Of a stretch of 64,000 bases of DNA, positions 11,601 to 23,780 are shown piece by piece. The notes below the pieces were generated by a model. That model worked only from the letters and a program-made list of their open reading frames with translations. It searched no databases and was not told the DNA's origin. Numbering within the stretch: the first letter of the stretch is position 1; the number at the start of each line of letters is the position of its first letter. Source of the stretch: Enchytraeus crypticus (Eukaryota > Annelida > Clitellata > Enchytraeida > Enchytraeidae); the NCBI GenBank assembly GCA_905160935.1, contig CAJHZI010000876.1:847001-911000 (forward strand), given 5' to 3'. The position numbers were made by a program, and so were the translations under genes.

Positions 11601-14600
11601 TCATCCCCAGGTTGCGTGGGTTCTCTACATCAATCAATCAATCATGATTCAATCATCCCCTGGTTGCGTGGGTTCTTATCTTTACTTCAGTCAATCAATA
11701 AATCGATCAAGCATGATTCAATCATGCCCAGGTTGCGTGGGTTCTTTTCTTTACTTCAATCAATCAATAAATCGATCAAGCGTGATTCAATCATGCCCAG
11801 GTTTCCTGATATCTCTTCATAAGTCAATCAATCGATCAATCAAATCAATGAATCAATCATGATTTCACGTTCGGTTCCTCACCAGAAGATGATAGGGACG
11901 TCAAGAGATTTATTAAGCGATTGTCATCTACGACAATATCAATCACTCTGACGCAAAAGCCAACACAAACATTCAAATCATGTGCGGGGTTCAAATCCTG
12001 GGCTCGCCCGTCACTGACATCGCTTTCGAGTGAGGAAACTGATGTTAACCTTAGCTTTACCAGTTTTGTCATTGATATAGGCTATTCAGTACGCATATTT
12101 GGTTGAGAGAACATACGAACCGTTTCGGCCGAAATAGATGAACTTAGGATTGTCCAATCTCGTGTCAGTATTCTGCGGGAGATCCCAGGACTTTGTCATC
12201 TCCGGGTAGTTGTCAACCTAAATATAATACGATACGATACCATACAATACAATACAATACAATACGATTCAATACGATACTATACGATTAGTTATGATAC
12301 AAAACGAGGCGATGCAATAATATGCAATATAATACAATACGATAAAAAATACGAAACGATACGATGCAATACAATGCAATACGATAAAATTGACATCATC
12401 AACATCATCTTCTCTTAAATGCCAGTTTAACTAGGGTAGGGATATAAATAGACCTTTTCCATTCACCAATGTCCCATACCATGTCATAATATAATAATAT
12501 AATAAAATTCAATCCATTCTCTATTCAATCATAATCGCCATCATCATCATCATCTTCTCCTCTAGACTCCCAGTTGAATTAAGGTCAGGATTAGAAAAAA
12601 ATTCTAGCACTAGCTGTAGCCTAGGCGCTCACCAACCAAATATCCTTTCTGAAGTTGGTTTAGAACTTAATGTTTTGTCGCCATTTACGACAAAATATTT
12701 TGAAATCTATATGAAAGAAATATTAGTTAATAAAAAACCCAGAATGTAAAACCCAATACTAGAAAACCTAATAATGGAAAAACCAAGGAACCTTGAGTGT
12801 GATGGTCCTGCCCTTGTTGGTTCTCTTGACATCAACAACATGCTGCTGGTTATTGCTTAGGTCCACGTTCTGTATGTCGGTATTTACCTCGTCCCGGAAA
12901 AATCCAACGTCTAGTATAACCTTCACTCCACCTGCAATCAATCAATTAATTAATTAATTAATCCTCCTCCTGCAACCAATTAATTATTAAATTCAACAAA
13001 AAATCGCTAAACCATTCATTTCAAGATCAGTGCACTAAGGGAGAGAAAGAGAAGAGTGGAGGCGTTATATACCATGGATCTGCCAGTAAGCAGTGCACTA
13101 AGAGATAGAGTAGTATTGCACAAGAAGGTGTGCTATTATATAGCATGCGTAATAAACAGAGAATGCGGCAAGCTATAGTATTGCATAAAAAGCAGCAGTT
13201 TAATTAAAATGCTCTGATAAAAAAGTAAACAACAGTAAAGTAAACACGCATTGTAGTGAAATGATCAACTATGTTGATATCTATCACTTTTGATATCTTA
13301 TGTTTAAACCGTTAGGCTATTTATTCAATTTTACGTGTATCCAGTCCAGTGAATGTCCGAGATTTTAATCTCAGATCAGCGCGGATGGGATTCGAAGCCA
13401 CGAGAGTTTAATTCACAGCAGGATCTGCCATTCTAAACTTGATGACGTTACCCCAACTCAATTGAGACATTCATAATAAGCAGCAGTAAAGTTCAAAACT
13501 CTGACCGTTATTATTGACTTCGACAGAGATGTACTCGGGTTTTTCCTGATCGTTGGTGATGAACATTAGAAGTCCCTTCTTCATCTGAGTGGAGTAGCCG
13601 ATAATGATGTGCTCCTCGTCAGTCGATATACCACCCGTCTCCTGATCAAACTCATAGCGTATCATGTCATCAGGCATTATGTTAACACCCATCTCTGTGA
13701 GGTCAATCAATCAATCAGTGAATTAATAAAACCATCAACCAATCAAACAATCAAACAATAAATCAGTTCAATCAATCAATCAATCTATCAATAGATCAAT
13801 CAATCAGTGAGTCAACCAACCAAGCAACCAATCAAACAATCAATCATCCATCCATTCACTAATCAATCAATCTATCTATCAATCATCAAACAATCAGTCA
13901 ATTAACAATCAATGCATAAATCCATCACTCATTCTTTCTATCAATCAATCACTAAGTCAATCAATTAATCAGCCACTAACACAGGGATTCAATTGATAAA
14001 TAACCACAGTATTGTTAAATAAGCAGCGGTACGGTTAGCCAGAGCATTGAATAATTGATCTGACTGGTTGTCAGATTTAGTCATTGATTGATTTTAAAAT
14101 TAATTTAAAAAGTAATTGACTAATTAATTATTTAATCAGTTTATTATTAATTCATTGATCGATGAACTAATTGATTGATTAATTGATCGATTGATTGATT
14201 GATTAATCATACCTCTACCACAGTCCCAGCCTCTATAAGGCGTGTAGGCACAGTCACACTGGTAGTGGTCGTACCATTCAACACATATGCCATTGTTGAA
14301 GCATGGGCTGCTTTCACATTTACCATGACAACCTACACATACACACATTGTTGAAGCATGGGCTGCTTTCACATTTACCATGACAACCTACACATACACA
14401 CATTGTTGAAGCATGGGCTGCTTTCACATTTACCATGACAACCTACACATACACACATTGTTGAAGCATGGGCTGCTTTCACATTTACCATGACAACCTA
14501 CACATACACACATTGTTGAAGCATGGGCTGCTTTCACATTTACCATGACAACTTACACTCATAATAGGGGCTTGACTCATCAGTCAAGCCCCTATTATCA

Positions 14601-17026
14601 TTATTGATATGATATAGGACAGAGAGGTTTTGAGACAGTATAGTCGTATCCCAACCTTAGTTAAACTAGGATTCAGGAGAAGATAATGATGATGGTGATG
14701 ATATCATTATTAAATATGGGCTATTTTCACATTTACCATGACAACCTACACATGCACACATTTTTTCACATATATGCTTTTGTTAAATATGGGTTGCTTT
14801 CACATTTACCATGACAGAATTTATATACCCATGCACCCGCACTTACACATTCACAACACATACACGTATGCCATTGTTTAACCATAGCACGCATAGTTTC
14901 GCAGATTAACCCTTTGACAAAGAGTATTTATAAGTTTCGGTAGGAGAGAGAAAAGAGAGAGAGAGAGATAGAGGAGAGAGATAGAAGAGAGAGAGAGAAG
15001 TGAAAGAGAGGAGTGAGATAGAGAAAGAAAGAGGGAAATAGATAGGTATGTGAGAGAGATAGAGAGGAGAGAGAGAAGAGATAGAGATACAGAGAGGAGA
15101 AAGGAGAGAGAAGAGAGGAAAGAGAGAGAGAGAGGAGATAGAGAGAGATAGAGACTGATAGAAAGAGAGAGATAGAAAGAGCGAGATAGAGAGAGAGTGA
15201 AGATCTATTTCACACCAGGTTGAACTCCATAAGTGACCTCTCCTCTCTCTACCTTTCCTCTCAAATCCATGATGACACCATTCACCATCAGAGCTCTCAT
15301 ACAACCCACAAACCCGTCACTGTAGTCAACTGCCGCTCCTGATATAATAATAATAATAACAATGACAACATCGAGCACTATTGAGATAAAATCAAGCTGG
15401 CGAGCAAAAAGAAGGTCCAAAAACGGTGCAATCCCAATATCCAGAAAATCAGTCCGAAATAAAGGAAATTAGAGAAAAGGAGGTTTAGGCGCTGGTCGCC
15501 GCTCCTGATAAACCACACAATCTATCAATCAATCAGGCAATAAATCAGCCAATCAGTCATTCAATACATCAATCGTTCAATCAATCAGGTACAAACTCTG
15601 CTGTGATGTTAGTTATGGTAATACCGAATAGAGCTCTGGCTCTTTTATGGTAGCCTCTTTTGTATTGTTATTTGTTTATGTATCTACATGCACGTTCCGA
15701 TTGTTTAATAATCTATTCCACAACAGGTTGAACTCCATAAGTGACCTCTCCTCTCTCTACCTTTCCTCTCAAATCCATGATGACACCATAATTAATTATT
15801 AACAATAACAACATCGAGCACTATTGAGACAAAATCAAGCCGGCGAGCAAAAAGAAGGTCCAAAAACGGTGCAATTCCAATATGGTGGTGTTTGGTATTA
15901 CCATAACTAGCATCCACAGCAGAGTTTGTACCTGATTGACTGAACGATTGATGCATATTGGAAAGATTATTCATCTCTGCTGAGATGAAGAAATAGACGA
16001 TTTGTATAATCTGTGCTGAGATGAACAAATAAATAATAATAATAATAAAATAATAAATGTTTAACGTCAATCATAATAATAAACGATATCAAACGAAAAA
16101 ATACTAATTTAATAATTGCATTTGACTCAAGCGTTTCATGACTTTTTATGATTACTTTGCTATTTTGATGCTTACTTGTATGATTATATTTGCAGTTCGT
16201 TTATGTCTTGCTACATGAATTTTTAATGAAAGCTCTGCATAATGTAATATTTATTACTATTTATTATGATTTAATTAATTATTACTATTACACCATTAAA
16301 TTATAACAACATGTCAATAATTGGATTTGACTCACACGTATCGTAATTCGCACAGCACGGACACAACACGGGCACACACATAAGAAGACCAGGAGCGTAC
16401 CTATCACAAGCGGGCTGTCCAGATTGAGGGACTTAAAGCTGCGATCAGTGGGCTCAGAGAGAACGATCTCAGCCTGTTGATCTACCTTCAGCATTGCCTG
16501 CTTGCGGTTCCTCTCAATGTGAACGGTATGCCACGTGTCGTCGTTGAGCGGGTACGCCGTCACTCGCTCCAGCGTCTGAACGCCGTTACCTACGTCGTAG
16601 CGAAACTGTATGATGTTGCCGACTGCGACAAAACACCACAATTTCACTCGAGTTAAGATTATTTAAATATTTTATTTTATTGTATTTTGTCCTACTTTGG
16701 TATGTCGTTGGTGAGCGCCGTGGCTCCATAAAAAGTTACAAAATTGTCTGTATCCCGACACTAGTTAAATTTGGATTCTGGGGAAGATGGTGAAAATGAT
16801 GATGACGACGATGATAATGATAATGATGATGACGACGACGATGATGATAATGATGCTGATGAATGTATAAAAACCAATGAATTTAATAAAAATAAAGCAA
16901 AATTTAAAGCATATAAAATATTGAATTTTATATAGAATAAAAGTGACAATAGTATGAATAACGTTAGTAAAAATAAGCAAATTAAAATAATATAATAATA
17001 TAAATTTATATAACATATATAATATA

Positions 17027-17069
<43 letters not shown>

Positions 17070-17164
17070 TATATACATTATATATATATATATATATATG
17101 TGTGTGTACACACACGTATTATATATATATATATTTATATATATAAATTACTGTATTGTACTCC

Positions 17165-17212
<48 letters not shown>

Positions 17213-20200
17213 ACATATATATATAAATATATATATATATGTATATAATATATATAATGGAACGAGGAGGTAGGGACTTACACACAAGCTTGAGTTCTAT
17301 GAAATCGAAGGCCCCTGTGTTCTGAAGCAGTACTCCATTCATTGCGGTGGTACGGAACTGAAGACGTATGTCCCCGCTAGTAGCTGCGTCAAAGGTTGGG
17401 AACTCAATCGTCGCATCGGCCTTTCTAAACGTTATCATGTTCTCGAACAGGCCTGCGTCCAGCAATCAATCATCAATTTTAAAGCGGTCTCGAAGACCGA
17501 ACACCGGTCATGACACCGCTATAGAAATTGTCGGAGGTTATTATTATTATTATTATAAATTAATTAACTGAACATAGTGTTTGTCAATAATACGGTGTTA
17601 TATCTTGGTTGTTTAATTACAGACCAACCGTGGACTGCAAGTGTCGTAAAAGGCGACTGAGCACTAAGTTCCAAACCAACATACCGAAAAGGTGAGGGTT
17701 TAGGCTCTATAAATTGTTATATATATAGATATATATATGTCATCACATCATCATCAAATATGATTATATCTCTAGAATGAATGCATAACTTTTGGACTTT
17801 GTAATTTTAATGAATGAAATCACATAAAGATATTGCAATAGATATGACCCTAAATAATGTCAATGAAAGTAGTGGCATAACGAACGACAGCTAAAAGATG
17901 ACGAAAAGCACATGATCTCAATAAGAATTAGGGAACATCCATTTTGTTTAGATTAAAAATGAATAAAATTACTCGTAAAAAAGGTGTCGCTAGCGTGTAG
18001 GGGTGAGAGATAAAACAAAAAAGTAAGCATGCATTATAGTGAAATGATCAACTATGTTGATATCAATAACTTTTAATACCACATGTTTTAACCGTTACGT
18101 AATTTAGACCATTTTCCGTATAACCAGTCCAGTGAATGTCCAAGATTTTACTCTCAGAACCGCGCGGCTGGGATTCGAACCAACGCGGGTTCAATTCACC
18201 TCAGGATCTGTCATTTAAAACTTCATGACGTTACCTCTACACTATTAAGACATTCAAAATAGAATAGACGACGCACCATCTCCCTGACACCTCAATGGAC
18301 CTAGGAGATGTTTACCCCATTTCTGATCATCAATCGTTCCCGTGTCGCCAAACCTGCAAAATATTTATACATCGTGCAATACAATAAACAACAACAACAA
18401 CAATTATATTGCTACCGTCGTTCAAAATAACATCTTCTTCTTAGTCACTGCCTACTGGCAAGTCCATGGCATATAACTCTTCCACTATTCTATGTCTTTC
18501 GCTCTCCTCTTCATTTCTGCATATGAGTGGGTCTCTAAATCATCTAAAATACCTAATCTCGGCCTGCCCCTGCTAGAAATGCCTCCAGTTTCCTAATATC
18601 TTCCTTCCTTAATATTAGGAAACTGGAGACATTAGAAATGTGGATTAGGAGAAGAATAACATCTGGCGCTAGTAAATCAAATCCAGGCCGACGAGTAAAA
18701 AAATGGTTGTACAGCTAGGGTCATACAGCTACAAAGAAAACCAATCCAAAGCTATACGGGCACACACACATACGCACACACACACACATAACATATCTAC
18801 CTTAGCTCCATGTCGTGAAGGTCTTGATTCTGGTATTGACTCAATGTGGTGTAACACACACATGCATGCATACACGCACACACACATACACACACATACA
18901 CACACACTCACACAGACACACACACAACAGGCCTAACACACGGAAAGGGCACTACCTTAGCTCCATAACGGGCAGGTCTTGTTTGTGGTTGAAGTATTAA
19001 CTTAGTGTGGTGTAACACACACAGACACATACACAGACACACAGACACACACAACAGACCAAACACATAGAGGACCTTAGCTCCATCAGGGGCAGATCTT
19101 ACTTGTGGTTGAAGAACTAACTCAATGTGGTATTACAAACACACACACACAACATGTCTAACATCACTACCTTAGCTCCATGACGGGCAGATCCTGCTTG
19201 TGGTTGAGGTACCCATCGTCGTACACGTCATCTTGTGCAAGCCCAGCGTCACAGTTGCAGCTGTTCAGACTGATGCCTGACCCCGCGGACTTGCACTCGT
19301 TCTTCAGGGCGCACTGGCACATGCCCGAGCCTGGGCTCGATCCTCCCCAGTACCTCTCGATCCTGTTAGTACGTCCTACCCACCAACCCCAACTGGGCGT
19401 GCTCGGGTCAGTGCTGCCTGAAATTATGAAGCTATGTACATGTATGTAGGTGTGATTTGATCACTATGGACTGATTTTCTGGATTTTGGAATTTGCACCG
19501 CGTATGGACCTTCTTTTACATCACCGGCTTGAATTTGTCTCGATAGTGCTCGATGTTGTCATTGATGACTGTAGCACTCTAATTGTTGTTATTATTGTTG
19601 TTATTATTATGTATGTATAATACTTCGAGTAGGTCGGTGTATATGTACATTACTTCAATGTGTGTGATGTGTTGGTAATTGTTTTTATGAACTTTAGTGA
19701 CTAATGGCAGGTCCATGGTAAATAGCTACTTTCGCATACTTCTACCCTCTGTCTTTCTTTTCATATCCGCATACGAAACCTATTCCATAAAAGATCTCCC
19801 CAGGTGTGGGTTTCCCATTGCAATACATTAGTTTGGTTGGATGATACAAAACTGACTAAAATTGTGGGAATTGATTCTTCCCGATAAGGTTTATGAATTT
19901 GCAAATGGGATGACTTGCCGATAAATTTCACTATTACTTCCACTACAACAACATACTACTACCTTAGTTTTTTGAATAAGTCTCATTAACCTCTCATTAC
20001 CGGAAACGGAGAAAGTTTTCCGCCCGACGCCGGTGTGCTGGATGTTCAAAATCTAACTTACTTAGAGAATTACCACTGATTTTTACTTTTAAAATAAAAC
20101 ACCCATTCTTTATTGACAATAATCAAATATAAACACTACAATCATTACCGGCATTAGAGAGCAGCTTCGACTGGAAGCAGGTGTACTTAATGTACTGCTC

Positions 20201-20745
20201 GCACGTGAATGTTCTCTCGATGAACGCGTCTAGCTGCTCTTTTAGCGGCGCGTCGTAGTGCACCGGGCGCACGTAGCTCCCCGCGTCGGCGAACCCGTCC
20301 ACCATCGTCTCCGCCCCCGAGTCATGGTAGAGCTCCGTGACCGCCCAGTCCGTCGTCGTCCGGTCCGCCGCCATCGACTGTCCGGCCAGCCACATCTGCT
20401 GGTCTGCGGAGAGTGGAGACACTTATAGGTGCGAGTATCGGATGCGGTATTTATTTTACATCCCTCTCTCCAGTACACTGCCAAGTGGCAGATTCAAGGT
20501 ACAAATTCATACTCAAAGTATGCTTTCTCGTTCCATAGGAGCACTCCTTAGATCCACAAGTTAATCCCTTCACAAAGTCTATATCCGTACCTTATATCTA
20601 GCCTATAGCTTGGGTAAAGTATGGTTTCTGAGGTTGTTTCCCGTTGCCTTCCTCAGTTAGATGGGTTAATTATCATTTAATCTTAGGGGAAAATATTTAA
20701 TGGTGAGGTTATTTTACATATTCATTTTCTTTTTTGGCGTTTCTA

Positions 20746-20785
<40 letters not shown>

Positions 20786-20876
20786 GTGATGGTGATGGTG
20801 ATGGTGATGGTGATGGTGATGGTGATGGTGATGGTGATGGTGATGGTGATGGTGATGGTGATGGTGATGGTGATGG

Positions 20877-20908
<32 letters not shown>

Positions 20909-22463
20909 CAATCTCTCATTTTGGCGTTTCTAGTTTCGAAAATATAGAGTTTTAAAATGGCATCGACGATTAACAGCACTAAAAATTAATTTCCCATTCT
21001 TTTATTTTTACTTGATTTGCGTTTGTAGATTTTAAAATTATCTCTTACTAATCTTATAAACACTTTATTTTTAATATTTTACACTCTGAATTGTTGATAT
21101 TTCGCTGCACTCACCTAAACATCTTCGCTTTTACTGAATTAAAATGAATTTTAGATGCACAAACTTTTTAAATATGTCTATAAGATATGGTTAATGATGA
21201 CAAATCTGCATTTAACCCTAAATGGATAATATAGACTTAAAGTATATTAAAAAGAAATTTAGGGTTTTGCAAACATTTGATACTTGTGCTATAGCTGAAA
21301 AAATAGGGTTTTGCAAACATTTGATATTTTTGCTAAATTGCAAATATGAACAGTCACCGATGGAAAAAGGACTTACTCTCAAATACGCATTTGACTGGGA
21401 AAGGCTCGAGCATTCCGGAGTCGTCGATATCAATGTAGATTTGCATGTCAGGCAGCGTAGGGTTGAGCAGCATGGCTTCCTGACAGGAGACTAGATACTT
21501 AGCTGCCAACCAATCAAAACATCAATTAGTGTTTAAATTAACCAATCAAAATATCAATTAGTATTTGAATTTACAAATCAAAATATCCATTACATTTAAA
21601 TTAACCAATCAAAATATCAATTAGTATTAATATTAACCAATCAAAATATCAATTAGTATTAGTATTAACCAATCAAAATATCAATTAGTATTTAAATTAA
21701 CAAATCAACTCCTCAATCTATCAATCGTACCAAACATATCTATATGATCATCAATCTGGCTTTAGCCAGTGGTGATGTCGGTAAGGTTCTCAACCGCAGA
21801 TCAGTACGTGCGGAGTTAAAATCCTGGCTCGCCCGTCACTGACATCGCTTTCGAGTAAGGAAACTGACGTTAACATGAGCGTTACGTTAGCATTTTTACC
21901 AATCAAAAAATATTTAGTCAGAAGAACCCACAAATCAATCAATTAATTAAGCAAACAATCAAGTAAAGCTTGAAATTGATATTATATCACTTTTCAATAA
22001 ACTAATCAATCAATAATAATGATCCGTGTAGTATTTTTGTAAAGATGGATCAGTTGTTGTTGTTGACTTACACTTGTGACAAACAGAACCCTCATAGCCT
22101 GTGTTACTACAGTCACATGTGAATGTGTTGTAGTTCTGAGAACATACAGCCATGTGTTCACATGGGTTAGGATCACATCTATAGTAATCAATCAATCAAG
22201 CAAGCAAGCAATTAATCAATCAATCGATCAATCAATCAATCAGTCATACGTGAATGTGTTGTAGTTTTGTGAACATTGAGCTATGTGTTAATCAATCAAT
22301 TAATCAATCAGTCACACTTGAATCCGTTGTAGTTCTGTGAACACACAACCAAGTGTTCACATGGGTTAAGATAACATCTACAAGAATTTGATTTACTGAT
22401 TACTTAGTAATCAGGAAATCAATCAACAATCAATCTTTAAATCAAGTAGATAATCGTAGTTAT

Positions 22464-22504
<41 letters not shown>

Positions 22505-23749
22505 GAAGAGTGGAGAGTTACAGAGAGAGAGAGAGAAAAAAAAATAGAAAGAGAGAGAGAGAGAGAGAGCGAGAGCGACAGAGATGACTCAAATGATATC
22601 AACTTACCTACATGTATGTCTGCACGTACCTGTCTTGCAGCGAGCATGTACCATTCAGTACACCTCCCTGGTTAGACCCAGCAGGAAGGTTGAGGATCAG
22701 CTCCCCCATTAGCACCAGATTCCTCATACACCCCAAAAACCCCACCTCCCCCCCCTCCGCGTCACCACCTGAAGGGGTTAACAAAGTCCAAATGATTAGT
22801 TAAACTATACAGAGTAATGATTACTAACCAATGTACTATGTAGACTATAACAGCTGAACTTATAGCCAATTTTATGGCACTCCGATAGTGCGTAGCTATC
22901 GAAGGTTTTATCGAAGGGATAGTCACTTTTAGATTTTATGAACACTTGTTGACTCGCTAGAGTACGCTTAGTTATTCGTTTGCGCCAATTAACCGGCTGG
23001 AGCCACTGGCGATAATTAATTAGTTAAACCAGGCAGCGTAATGAGTTTATGTAGACTCTCTCTCGGTGCACTGCCTACTGGCAGGTCCATGGTATATAAA
23101 GCCTCCACTCTTCTCTGTCTTCCGCCTTCCTCTTCATTTCCACATACGAGTGGGTATGTAGACTATAGTTCTTTTATTTTGAATGTCTTAATAGCGAAGG
23201 GGTAACGTCATGAAGTTTTAAATGAAATATCCTGAGCTGAATTAAACCCTCGTGGGTTCGAATCCCAGCCGCGCTGATCTGAGAGTAAAATCTCGGACAT
23301 TCACTGGACTGGTTATGCGGAAAGTGTATTAAATTAAATCACCCCCTCCGTGTCCCCCCCCTAACGGGGTAAACAAAGTCCAAACGATTAGTTAAACCAG
23401 GTAGTGTAGCAATTAAAAACGAGTGTAGTCATCTGTTCATGTAATCATATATTTCTGCTCAGACTTTACTACTTTACGAACAGTTCACTCAATATTTAAT
23501 GATCTATTGAAAGATTTATTTATGTATTTATTAACTGATTGATTGATTGATTGAATGATCGACTGACTGACTGACTGACTTATTGACTGACTGATTAATT
23601 GATTGATTAATTGATTGATTGATTGATTAACTGACTGACTGACTGATTGATTGACTGACTGACTGACTGACAGATCTATTGACTGACTGATCGATTGATT
23701 GATTAATTGATTGACTGACTGAATAACTGATTGACTGACTAACTGATTT

Positions 23750-23780
<31 letters not shown>

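Noticed and set aside
11087..11640. CRISPR-like array
   Set aside because: Units are contiguous with no variable spacers, in a eukaryotic intron, derived from an exon edge.
11055..11862. Long overlapping ORFs (up to 255 codons) with [16 protein letters not shown] repeats
   Set aside because: They are the 48-bp minisatellite read in frames kept open because the unit is divisible by three. They run antisense through intron 24 of Nrx-IV.
14906..15304. 132-codon Ser/Leu-rich ORF joined to exon 20
   Set aside because: Upstream part overlaps exon 20 out of frame and the rest is (GA)n antisense.
19180..19449. Plus-strand ORF of 89 codons opposite exon 16
   Set aside because: Shadow of the GC-rich coding exon on the other strand, which has clear family similarity.
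20714..20955. Poly-His, poly-Asp/Gly and poly-Met/Val ORFs
   Set aside because: Six-frame readings of a (GAT)n/(GGTGAT)n microsatellite.
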